The position numbers were made by a program, and so were the translations under genes. Shown piece after piece: positions 42,137 to 50,261 of a stretch of DNA of 64,000 nt. Under the pieces are notes generated by a model. It saw nothing but the letters and a program-made list of their open reading frames with translations. It did not search any database and was not told where the DNA came from. This stretch comes from JALYTY01 sp964546935. Lineage in GTDB: Bacteria; Vulcanimicrobiota; Vulcanimicrobiia; Vulcanimicrobiales; Vulcanimicrobiaceae. Position 1 is the stretch's first letter. The number at the start of each line of letters is the position of its first letter. Location of the stretch: positions 24,636-88,635 of the forward strand of contig CAZJLJ010000005.1 of assembly GCA_964546935.1 (NCBI GenBank), given 5' to 3'.

Positions 42137-43294
42137 ACGTCTACCACGACTACGCTTGGGCCAGCGTTCATCGCCGTCGGCGACGGTACTTCAACGTACG
42201 GACGATTAGCGATAGACCACGGCCGCATAGTTTCCGTCCTTCCAGCGGACGGTCCATCGGACTTGCCGCTTCCAGCCGGAAGCAGCATCGCACCCGGCCT
42301 CATAGACGTCCATACCAACGGTGCCGGTGAAGCGCTGTTCAATCGAGATCAAGGGAATGCGGTTCCCATCGCGGCAGCGGAGTATGCGCGCATGGGCGCA
42401 ACCGGATTCGTAGCAAGTGTCATGACGGCGCCGTTCGAGTCGATGTTGCACGCGGCTTCGGAGATCGTCGAAGCGGCCCACGACTTGGAAGAAGACGGTC
42501 CGCGCGGCGCCCGGTGTCTGGGCGTGCATTTCGAAGGGCCGTTCTTAAACAACAAATTCCGTCGCGTGCATCGTAACGAGTGGATTATTCCGGCTTCGGC
42601 CGCTCGTGCAAAAGAGATGATTGATGCATGCAAGGGCGGATGCTTGATGGTGACGATGGCGCCCGAAGTCGACGGCGCAGCCGACGCCATGCGAGTCTTT
42701 TTAGAACACGGCGTCGTTTGCTCCGCAGGACACACGTCGGCGCGCTATCGCGAGGGCATGCTCGCGATCGGATTGGGATTCCGCTCGCTCACCCACGCCT
42801 TTAACGGAATGCCTCCGCTAGATCATCGCGATCCGTCGATTCTTGCAGCGTTCATTCAGGATCGCCGCACTATGGTGCAGCTGATCAGCGACGGCTACCA
42901 CGTCTCGCCGGTAATGGTGGACATTCTGTATCGCACGCTGGGCGATCGCATCGTGCTCGCGACGGATAATATGCCGGCTGCCGATCCCGGCTATCATATC
43001 GAAGGCGGCGTGATGCGTTCCGCCGACGGCACGATCGCCGGCAGTGCGCTTCGCATCGATCAAGCCGTTCGTAATTATATGTCCTATGCGGAGATCTCGT
43101 TCGCGCAGGCGATCGTCGGCGCAACACATGCACCGGCAAAATTAATCGGCGCCGATAGCGAGATGGGCCGCATCGCACCGGGAACACGCGCCGACCTTTC
43201 GTTCTGGGACGAAGATTACCGCATCATCGGGACGATGGTTGCGGGTACGATCGTGCACGGCTTCCACGCGAAGACGACAACCCTGGCATCATGA
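42137..43294 (+). CDS. nagA: N-acetylglucosamine-6-phosphate deacetylase
   Basis: The enzyme removes acetate from GlcNAc-6-P in amino-sugar recycling. Motifs are HFEGPFLNN, VCSAGHTSA, LTHAFNGMPPLDHRD and LATDNMPAADPGYH with the catalytic Asp. The first canonical start (TTG 42263) has no ribosome site and would cut off the N-terminal beta strands. The frame is open further, and reads a proper NagA N-terminus (PAFIAVGDGTSTYGRLAID, then GRIVSVLP). GGGGAGG at 42125-42131 stands 5 nt before ACG 42137, proposed as start; this gives 385 aa, the normal length. It overlaps cfa as ATGA. Confidence 0.85.
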   Translation, partial: TSTTTTLGPAFIAVGDGTSTYGRLAIDHGRIVSVLPADGPSDLPLPAGSSIAPGLIDVHTNGAGEALFNRDQGNAVPIAAAEYARMGATGFVASVMTAPFESMLHAASEIVEAAHDLEEDGPRGARCLGVHFEGPFLNNKFRRVHRNEWIIPASAARAKEMIDACKGGCLMVTMAPEVDGAADAMRVFLEHGVVCSAGHTSARYREGMLAIGLGFRSLTHAFNGMPPLDHRDPSILAAFIQDRRTMVQLISDGYHVSPVMVDILYRTLGDRIVLATDNMPAADPGYHIEGGVMRSADGTIAGSALRIDQAVRNYMSYAEISFAQAIVGATHAPAKLIGADSEMGRIAPGTRADLSFWDEDYRIIGTMVAGTIVHGFHAKTTTLAS

Positions 43295-44571
43295 TTGCGG
43301 GCGCCGGAGATCGCACGGTCTCGCGCAGCCAAGCGCTGCTCGAAGCGATTTTCGGCGACTCTTTTCTTCGCGGGTTCGACGTGCGGCTTTGGAACGGCAC
43401 GTTGCTGCCAAGCCGCACCGCCGAGCGCAACTTCACTCTCGTCGTTAATTCCCCGACGACCTTACGCGACGCGTTTTCTCCGCCTGTCGATCTGAATGCG
43501 GGACGCGCCTTCGTAGAAGGCGAGCTCGAGGTCGAAGGCAATCTCGAATCCGTCATCGCCATGATGAACGCTGCGAACGACGCCCGCACGGCGGCTCAAA
43601 CCGTTCGCATTCTTTATCTTCTCAACCGTCTGCCGCGCTCGTCGCGAAACGGTTCTCGCAACGGTCAGGCGCATCTCTCGGGACACGAACACTCCAAAGA
43701 ACGCGACCGGGCCGCGATCTCTCACCACTACGATCATCCGGTGGAGTTTTACGCATCGTTTCTGGACCCGCAGTTGGTTTATTCGTGCGCGTACTACGAC
43801 GAAGGTGCTTCTTCGCTGGAGCAAGCGCAAGAAGCGAAACTTCGGCACACCTTACGCAAGTTGCGTTTGCGTCCGGGCATGTCGTTTCTCGATATCGGTT
43901 GCGGGTGGGGATCGCTTGTCATGGCGGCGGCGCGCGCGGGCGCGAATGCGCTCGGCGTCACTTTGAGCCGCGTGCAATACGAAACGGCGAAACGGCGAAT
44001 CGAAGCCGAAGGGTTGAGCGATCGTGCTTCGGTGGAGTTGCTCGATTATCGCGATCTGCGTGGACAGCGCTTCGATCGCATCGCTAGCATCGGCATGGTG
44101 GAACACGTCGGACTGGCCAAGCTTCCGACCTACTTCAAAGTAGCGTACGAAGCATTGCGTCCCGGCGGGTTATTCCTGAATCACGGAATCGCCGAGCAGA
44201 GTCCCGGACGTAAAGGTGGCCGGCAAACCGGCTTCATTAACCGCTACGTCTTTCCCGACGGTGAACTCGTTGCTCTCGGTGAGAGCCTTGCAATAGCCGA
44301 ACGCGCCGGTTTTGAAGTTCGCGATGTGGAAAATCTTCGCGAGCACTACACGCACACGCTCCGCGACTGGGTTGCGAACCTCGAAACGAACGTCGAGCGA
44401 GCGAAAGCGATTGCCGGCACGCAGGCATATCGCGTTTGGCGTTTGTACATGTCCGCCAGTGCAGCGGGTTTTGCGGCGGGCTCAATGGGCGTCTTTCAGT
44501 CATTGCTCGCACGGCCCGACGCCGGCGGCAAAGTCGATATTCCGGCGACGCGACGCGATGTCTACGCCTAG
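43291..44571 (+). CDS. cfa: Cyclopropane-fatty-acyl-phospholipid synthase family methyltransferase
   Basis: A 426-aa SAM-dependent enzyme that adds a methylene across double bonds of membrane lipid acyl chains. The N-terminal lipid-binding domain (1-120) is followed by SHHYDHPVEFYASFLDPQLVYSCAYY, SFLDIGCGWGSLVMAAA as the SAM site, and SIGMVEHVG. The bicarbonate-site region continues with HYTHTLRDWVANLE. It is translationally coupled to nagA (ATGA) and closes the manB-dynamin-nagA-cfa run. Other lipid methylations are possible in this family. Confidence 0.88.
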   Translation: MIAGAGDRTVSRSQALLEAIFGDSFLRGFDVRLWNGTLLPSRTAERNFTLVVNSPTTLRDAFSPPVDLNAGRAFVEGELEVEGNLESVIAMMNAANDARTAAQTVRILYLLNRLPRSSRNGSRNGQAHLSGHEHSKERDRAAISHHYDHPVEFYASFLDPQLVYSCAYYDEGASSLEQAQEAKLRHTLRKLRLRPGMSFLDIGCGWGSLVMAAARAGANALGVTLSRVQYETAKRRIEAEGLSDRASVELLDYRDLRGQRFDRIASIGMVEHVGLAKLPTYFKVAYEALRPGGLFLNHGIAEQSPGRKGGRQTGFINRYVFPDGELVALGESLAIAERAGFEVRDVENLREHYTHTLRDWVANLETNVERAKAIAGTQAYRVWRLYMSASAAGFAAGSMGVFQSLLARPDAGGKVDIPATRRDVYA

Positions 44572-44600
44572 ATTTCTTCGTCAGTCTCTTTTTGTAGGCG

Positions 44601-45314
44601 TTATCCGCCCAAATAAGCGGCGACGATGGAAGGGTCGTTGAGCAGGTCGGTGGCGGCGCCTTCTCGGACGATGCGGCCGTTCTCCAGAACGTAACCGCGC
44701 GATGCGATGCGCAGCGCCTGTCGCGCGTTTTGTTCGACGAGCAATACCGTCGTACCGCGTTCGTGAATCGATCGGATGACGGCGAAAATCGTTTGAACGA
44801 GCAGCGGCGAGAGTCCGAGTGAAGGTTCGTCCAGTAGCAATAGGCGCGGACCGCCCATCAAGGCACGTCCGATCGCAAGCATTTGTTGTTCGCCGCCGGA
44901 GAGCGTGCCGGCGGTTTGATCGAGCCGTTCTTTCAATCGCGGAAAAACATCGAGTACGTTAGAGAAGCGCTCGCTGAATGTTGCTTTGGAAGAAACGCCG
45001 TATCCGCCCATCTCCAAGTTTTCCCTTACGCTCATGCGTGGAAAAACGCGGCGGCCTTCCGGGACGTGCCCCAATCCATCCCGCACGATTGCATGCGGCG
45101 GCGTGCGCGTAATCGATTCGCCGGTAAAGCGTACCTCGCCGGCGTGCGCGCGAACGAGTCCGCTCACCGCACGAAGCGTCGTGGATTTCCCGGCACCGTT
45201 TGCACCCAGTAGCGCAACAATTTCGCCTTCGTCGACGTGCATCGAAATGCCGTGCAGCGCACGGATGCCGCCGTAGCGCACGTCCAAGTCCTTGATCTCG
45301 AGCATCGCGCTCAT
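44601..45314 (-). CDS. livF: Branched-chain amino acid ABC transporter ATPase LivF
   Basis: A 237-aa ATPase, second of the two in the Leu/Ile/Val importer. Walker A GANGAGKSTTLR, signature LSGGEQQMLAIGRAL, Walker B RLLLLDEPSLGLSP, switch VEQNARQAL. The phrase GHVPEGRRVFPRMSV is characteristic of LivF. The start overlaps the livG stop (ATGA). It is the last gene of the unit; 29 bp separate it from the convergent cfa. Confidence 0.94.
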   Translation of the reverse strand: MSAMLEIKDLDVRYGGIRALHGISMHVDEGEIVALLGANGAGKSTTLRAVSGLVRAHAGEVRFTGESITRTPPHAIVRDGLGHVPEGRRVFPRMSVRENLEMGGYGVSSKATFSERFSNVLDVFPRLKERLDQTAGTLSGGEQQMLAIGRALMGGPRLLLLDEPSLGLSPLLVQTIFAVIRSIHERGTTVLLVEQNARQALRIASRGYVLENGRIVREGAATDLLNDPSIVAAYLGG

Positions 45315-46078
45315 GCGCTCGCCTCGGTCCCGAGATACGCTTCGATTACCCGCGGATCCGAGCGAACCGTTGCACCGTCGCCTTCGGCGATCTTCTCACC
45401 GTAATCAAGGACGGTGATCTGTGTGCAGAGCTGCATCACCAGTCCCATATCGTGTTCGATCAACAGCACCGTAACACCGCGGTCGCGAATTGCATGAATG
45501 AGCGCAATTAGCGAACTCTTCTCGGTGGGATTCATTCCCGCCGCCGGTTCGTCGAGCAGCAGTAAACGCGGCTGCGTCGCCAGCGCGCGGGCAATCTCTA
45601 GGCGTCGTTGCGCGCCGTATGAAAGATTTCGCGCGAATTGCGTACGCGTGCCGCTCAGGCCAACGAAATCCAGCAACTCATGCGCACGTTCGCGCGCCGC
45701 CTCTTCTTCTCGCCGTTCCGGCGGCGTGTGGAGCAACGAGGCGGCGACGCCGGCATGCAACCGCGCATGTTCGCCGATCAGCACGTTCTCGAGCGCGTCG
45801 AGATGGCCGAATAGGCGAAGATTCTGAAACGTTCGGGCGATTCCGAGGCGTGCAATTTGGTGCGTCGGCCGCCCGTCGATCCGCGTACCGTCGAAAAGAA
45901 TCGTGCCTTCCTCGGGACGATAGACGCCGGTGATAAGATTAAACACCGTCGATTTGCCGGCGCCGTTCGGACCGATAACGCCCGCTATCGTGCCGGCTTC
46001 AAGTGTGAGGTCGAGCGACTTTACGGCGGTGAGTTTTCCGAAGCGCTTCTCAACCGAACGCAACTCTAAAAGCGCCAC
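45311..46078 (-). CDS. livG: Branched-chain amino acid ABC transporter ATPase LivG
   Basis: A 255-aa ATPase. Walker A GPNGAGKSTVFN, the LivG-typical ARTFQNLRLFGHLDALENVLIG, signature LSYGAQRRLEIARAL, Walker B LLLLDEPAAGMNP. GTG 46078 is the start: it is 1 bp past the livM stop, and GAGGAG lies just upstream. A slightly longer in-frame reading over livM was rejected. Confidence 0.94.
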   Translation of the reverse strand: MALLELRSVEKRFGKLTAVKSLDLTLEAGTIAGVIGPNGAGKSTVFNLITGVYRPEEGTILFDGTRIDGRPTHQIARLGIARTFQNLRLFGHLDALENVLIGEHARLHAGVAASLLHTPPERREEEAARERAHELLDFVGLSGTRTQFARNLSYGAQRRLEIARALATQPRLLLLDEPAAGMNPTEKSSLIALIHAIRDRGVTVLLIEHDMGLVMQLCTQITVLDYGEKIAEGDGATVRSDPRVIEAYLGTEASA

Positions 46079-46079
46079 G

Positions 46080-47147
46080 TTACTCCTCAACCTCCGCGGC
46101 ATGGAGTTCCTGACGCCGTTCGCGGTTCGGCAACAACCCTTCGGGACGGAACAGCATCAACAAAACCAAGATGGCGCCGTAGATGAAGAAATTGTAATTG
46201 GTCAGATCGAGATTCGTGTGGAGCGTTCCGTTCACGAGCGAATTGATCTGCGGCAGAATCGATCCGTTGACAAGCGCGAGTAGAATGGCGCCGACGGCGA
46301 CGCCGGCGAGGTTCCCCATGCCGCCAAGAACCACCATTGATAGAATCAACACGCTCGTTTGAAACTGAAAAAGATCCGGCGACACCAAGCTGAGCTTTGC
46401 AGCGAAGACGACACCGGCAAGTCCCGCAAAAGCAGCGCCGCACGCGAATGCGGCCAGCTGAACGCCGGTGGTATTGATGCCGACATGACGCGCCGCCAGC
46501 AAATCTTCACGAATTGCCATCCACGCACGTCCAAGCCGGCTGTTGCGCAGATTGTTCGCGCACCACATCCCGAGCGCAACGATGGCTACGATGACGTAGT
46601 AAAACGGCACGGCACTCGTTCCGAAAGAGTGACCGAAGAACGACGGCGCATCGAGCGCGCTGATGCCGTTGGGTCCGCCGGTGTACTTGGTCAGATTCTG
46701 AAAGATCTGCGGAACGATCAAACCGAAACCGAGCGTTACTATCGCGAGGTAATCACCACGCAAACGCAACGTCGGCGCGCCGAGGATTAACCCGAAGATC
46801 GCCGCGAGCGCCGGACCAATAACAAGCAAAAGCCAAAACGGAAGATGGATGCCGAATTGCGGGCTCGCCAGCATCCCATATGCATAAGCGCCGATTGCGA
46901 AGAACGCTGCATACCCAAGATCCAGCAGACCCGCAAACCCCACCGTGATGTTCAAGCCAAGTGCAAGCAGCACGTAAATGCCAACGTCGCCGAGCGCGTT
47001 GATCGACGCGTCGTTGCGATCGATGAGGGGCACGAGCAGCAAGAAAACCGAGAGCACTCCGAGCAGCAGCCGTTTCGTGTGCATCCAAGGCACGCGCTCG
47101 ATGGCGACTGCAAACGCAATTGCAATCGCCGCAATTGCGTAGATCAT
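46080..47147 (-). CDS. livM: Branched-chain amino acid ABC transporter permease LivM
   Basis: A 355-aa inner-membrane permease with about nine helices. LivM landmarks are NITVGFAGLLDLGYAAFFAIGAY and GDYLAIVTLGFGLIVPQIFQN, then RAWMAIREDLLAARHVGIN with the coupling helix. It overlaps the livH stop by 4 bp. Confidence 0.94.
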   Translation of the reverse strand: MIYAIAAIAIAFAVAIERVPWMHTKRLLLGVLSVFLLLVPLIDRNDASINALGDVGIYVLLALGLNITVGFAGLLDLGYAAFFAIGAYAYGMLASPQFGIHLPFWLLLVIGPALAAIFGLILGAPTLRLRGDYLAIVTLGFGLIVPQIFQNLTKYTGGPNGISALDAPSFFGHSFGTSAVPFYYVIVAIVALGMWCANNLRNSRLGRAWMAIREDLLAARHVGINTTGVQLAAFACGAAFAGLAGVVFAAKLSLVSPDLFQFQTSVLILSMVVLGGMGNLAGVAVGAILLALVNGSILPQINSLVNGTLHTNLDLTNYNFFIYGAILVLLMLFRPEGLLPNRERRQELHAAEVEE

Positions 47148-48055
47148 ACCTTCTCGGCCACTTGCGCACCAAGCAGCCCCGACGGCCTAACGACCAGGAC
47201 GAGAATCAAGATGGCAAAGACCGTGACGTTGCTCCACTGGCCGCCAAGTTTCCACGTCGCAAACGACTCGACGATGCCGATCAAAAAGCCGCCGAGCATT
47301 GCGCCCGGCAGATTTCCGATTCCACCCAAGACCGCGGCGGTGAACGCTTTTAAGCCCGCTCCGAATCCATTGAGGAACCACGTCGACTGATAGTAAACGC
47401 CCGAAACGAATCCGCCGATCCCCGCAAGAACGCCGGCAACGAGAAACGTCACCGCGATCGTGCTATCGACGTTGATGCCCATCAAGGCCGCGGCCTGACG
47501 GTCTTGTGCGACAGCGCGCATGGCTTTGCCGGTCTTAGTGTTCTGCACGAACAGATGAAGCGCAACCATGGCCACGACCGCGAGAACGACGACAACCAAT
47601 TGCTGCACCGATATCGCTACCGGCCCGAAGTTCAGCGTTGGATTCGGCATTACGGGCGGGAACGGAATCGGAGCAGCGCCCTTCCACGCCTGCATCGCAT
47701 TTTCAAGGATAAACGAGACACCGATTGCGGTGGTCAGCGGCGCAAGACGCGGCGCATTGCGAAGCCGCCGGTAGGCCAGCCGTTCAATCAGCATTCCAAT
47801 CAAACCGCAACAGATCGCCGCACCGGCTAGCGCCAGCGCAACGTCGATTGCAAGCGCCGCGCCGTGCAGTTCACCGGAAACGCCTAGCGCCGTAAAAATC
47901 GCCAGCGCAATAAAAGATCCTAACGTGTAAACATCGCCGTGAGCAAAGTTGATCAGCTCCACGATGCCGTAAACCATGGTATAGCCGATCGCGATCAACG
48001 CGTAGATTCCGCCGAGCGAAATCCCGTTAACCAGCTGGGCGAGAAATTCGTGCAA
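47144..48055 (-). CDS. livH: Branched-chain amino acid ABC transporter permease LivH
   Basis: A 303-aa permease partner of LivM. It opens with the typical LVNGISLGGIYALIAIGYTM and contains ELINFAHGDVYTLGSF and GKAMRAVAQDRQAAALMGI, the coupling-helix segment. It starts 9 bp after the livJ stop and overlaps livM (ATGA). Confidence 0.94.
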   Translation of the reverse strand: MHEFLAQLVNGISLGGIYALIAIGYTMVYGIVELINFAHGDVYTLGSFIALAIFTALGVSGELHGAALAIDVALALAGAAICCGLIGMLIERLAYRRLRNAPRLAPLTTAIGVSFILENAMQAWKGAAPIPFPPVMPNPTLNFGPVAISVQQLVVVVLAVVAMVALHLFVQNTKTGKAMRAVAQDRQAAALMGINVDSTIAVTFLVAGVLAGIGGFVSGVYYQSTWFLNGFGAGLKAFTAAVLGGIGNLPGAMLGGFLIGIVESFATWKLGGQWSNVTVFAILILVLVVRPSGLLGAQVAEKV

Positions 48056-48064
48056 CGAAAGAGC

Positions 48065-49306
48065 CTATGACTTCAAATTGATTTGATCGATGAACGCCGG
48101 TTTGCCGCTCTTGATTGTGTAAAGCGAAAGCACCGGTTCCTTTACGTCGCCGTTTTCATCGAAGCTGACCGGCCCGATCGGCGTAGCAAGATTGTTGGTC
48201 TTCGCGACATGGGTGATGACTTGCGCACGCGTGGGCATTTCATTCTTGTTGGCCTTGATAGCACGCGAAATCGCATCGATCGCGACCTGCGCAGCAGCGT
48301 AGCCGTTGGCGCTGTACGGTCCGATCCCCGAATGGTACGCGTTCTGATAGTCTTTGATGAACGTCTGCGCCGAGGGAAGTTTCTCGGCATTCGGCGCTGC
48401 CAGCGTGTAGAACGTGCCGTCGGCACGTTGTCCCGCAACGGTTCCGATATCGGGAATGCCGTCACCGCCCATGAATGCAACGTCGCCCAGCCCGGTATCG
48501 AACATCTGCTGACGAATTAGGCCGGCGCCGGTACTTGTCGTACCGCCGTAAAAAATTAAGTCGGGTTTGGTTGCGGCGATCTTCGTAAGCAGCGATTTGA
48601 AATCTTGAGTGTTTTTAGCGATGTGATCGTGTCCCAAAACCGTACCGCCGCCGCTCTGATACTCTTTTTCGAAAACGTTGGCGAGATCTAGTCCGTACGT
48701 CTCATTGTCGTCGATGATATACGCTTTTTTGAATCCACGTTGAAGCGCGAACTTCGCAGCCGCAGACCCTTGGCGCGAATCGGTGGTGCATACGCGGAAG
48801 AATGAATTCGTCGACGGATTGGCGCGGCGCATAGCTTGTGCGTCGGGACCGAGCGTCAACGTGTCGCTGACGGTCGACGGTGCGATTTGCGCCAGACCTG
48901 CCGCGTTTGTCACCGGAATCTCTGCCGCAGCAACGTTTGAATTGTACGGACCGAGCACGACCAAAACGTTGGGATCGGAGACGAAGTTCTTTACGTTTGC
49001 GACGCCCTGTTGCGGGCTGTGCACGCCTTGCACCGCGTCGTCGGACTGGACGACCTGGAGCGTGAATCCGCCCGGCAGTCCCTTCTTGTTCGCCTGATCG
49101 ACGGCGAGCAGCATGCCGTTCAACGTCGTGCGGCCAACCGAGGCGTCTCCGCCGGAGAGCGGCAAATCGATGCCGATCTTGATCGTCTTACCGGAAGGCG
49201 CATTGCTTGTGTTCTGGCTAGAATTAGAACCGGAAGAACACGCGGCGAGGCCGGCGGCACAAAAAAACGCAACAACGGCGCGGGACACATAGCTAAGGGT
49301 CTGCAT
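48065..49306 (-). CDS. livJ: Branched-chain amino acid ABC transporter binding lipoprotein
   Basis: A 413-aa periplasmic binding protein of the Leu/Ile/Val class, first gene of the livJHMGF unit. The lipobox is LAAC at residue 23, followed by a Ser-Gly-Asn linker. The first lobe begins IKIGIDLPLSGGDASVGRTT. VLVVLGPYNSNVAAAEIPV and the later IIDDNETYGLDLA are family segments. The true ligand could be another amino acid or amide. It is divergent from the methyltransferase gene with 76 bp between starts, where I see no clear operator. Confidence 0.9.
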   Translation of the reverse strand: MQTLSYVSRAVVAFFCAAGLAACSSGSNSSQNTSNAPSGKTIKIGIDLPLSGGDASVGRTTLNGMLLAVDQANKKGLPGGFTLQVVQSDDAVQGVHSPQQGVANVKNFVSDPNVLVVLGPYNSNVAAAEIPVTNAAGLAQIAPSTVSDTLTLGPDAQAMRRANPSTNSFFRVCTTDSRQGSAAAKFALQRGFKKAYIIDDNETYGLDLANVFEKEYQSGGGTVLGHDHIAKNTQDFKSLLTKIAATKPDLIFYGGTTSTGAGLIRQQMFDTGLGDVAFMGGDGIPDIGTVAGQRADGTFYTLAAPNAEKLPSAQTFIKDYQNAYHSGIGPYSANGYAAAQVAIDAISRAIKANKNEMPTRAQVITHVAKTNNLATPIGPVSFDENGDVKEPVLSLYTIKSGKPAFIDQINLKS

Positions 49307-49382
49307 GACCCGTCCGATTTGGAGTAACGGCCGGACCGTCCCTCCGTCCGCGCTTCAATTCCACTCAACGGCCACGTGAAAA

Positions 49383-50261
49383 ATGACGTTACAAGACGCA
49401 CTTTCCGAACTTCGAAATCTTGCACGCTCAACCCAAACGCTTGCCGCGATTGGGGCAGAGATTCGCTTGCGCCAGGAGGGCAATGCCGGTGACAACCGCG
49501 TGCGCGTACTCCTGCAGGAGACGATGCAAGCGTTGAACCCTTCGCCCCTTGAGGGATTGAATGCCGAACAGCAAGCGATGTTGCTTGGCATTATCCGCAT
49601 CGTGTTTCGCGACGCTGCGGAGTTGTTGAACGACCCTGCGCGTTCGCCGGGCTGGACCTACTCGGACACCGAGATGCTCGAAGCGCAGGGCCGCGCCTCC
49701 CGCGCGAATGTGATTTCCATCAGCGCTTTTGCCGCCCAACACCCAAAGCTCGCTACAGTTCTGTCTGAGCCAAGTGCGTTCTTGGACATCGGAACGGGCG
49801 TGGGGCACTTGGCGCTGGAGGCCGCAAAAGCGTGGCCCGCGATGCGCGTGACGGGCATCGATATTTGGGACCCGGCGCTCGCACTCGCGCGCAAGAACGT
49901 AGATGCAAGCGAATTGAACGGCCGCGTCGAGTTGCGCAAGCTTAACGTCGACGACCTCGCTGAAGAGCAAGCCTACGATCTCGTTTGGCTGCCGGCGCCG
50001 TTCTTGCCGCGCGACGTCTTCGAACGCGCTGTCGGCAAGACATACGCGGCATTGAGGCCGGGCGGGTGGCTCGTTGTCGGCCAGTACGGAATACCAAACG
50101 AACCGGTGGGACGGGCGCTCACGCAATTGCAAATCGTGCGCAGCGGCGGCTACCCCTGGGAAGCACCCGAGCTTGTAAGTCTGCTGCAAGATTCCGGATT
50201 CGAAGATATCGAACCGGCGCCCGGGCCAGCCGGCGGCCAGCTGGTCTTCGGCCGCCGCTAA
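49383..50261 (+). CDS. Class I SAM-dependent methyltransferase
   Basis: A 292-aa cytoplasmic protein. The first 130 residues are helical and hold no motif I know. The methyltransferase fold starts at FLDIGTGVGHLALEAAKAWP, with TGIDIWDPALALARKN as motif II and DLVWLPAPFLPRDVFERA as motif IV, then a LRPGGWLVVGQYG strand. The substrate is unknown. The 3' end overlaps metH by 4 bp in convergent fashion. Confidence 0.85.
   Translation: MTLQDALSELRNLARSTQTLAAIGAEIRLRQEGNAGDNRVRVLLQETMQALNPSPLEGLNAEQQAMLLGIIRIVFRDAAELLNDPARSPGWTYSDTEMLEAQGRASRANVISISAFAAQHPKLATVLSEPSAFLDIGTGVGHLALEAAKAWPAMRVTGIDIWDPALALARKNVDASELNGRVELRKLNVDDLAEEQAYDLVWLPAPFLPRDVFERAVGKTYAALRPGGWLVVGQYGIPNEPVGRALTQLQIVRSGGYPWEAPELVSLLQDSGFEDIEPAPGPAGGQLVFGRR

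Noticed and set aside
42083..42263. Read-through or fusion of the dynamin-like protein with nagA, since the stop is in the same frame
   Set aside because: TAA is an efficient stop, and a strong ribosome site lies between the two genes, so separate initiation is far more likely.
49530..49560. A CCCCTTGAGGG string resembling the arm of the nested palindrome element
   Set aside because: It lies inside the methyltransferase coding region, matches only a few bases and has no partner arm.
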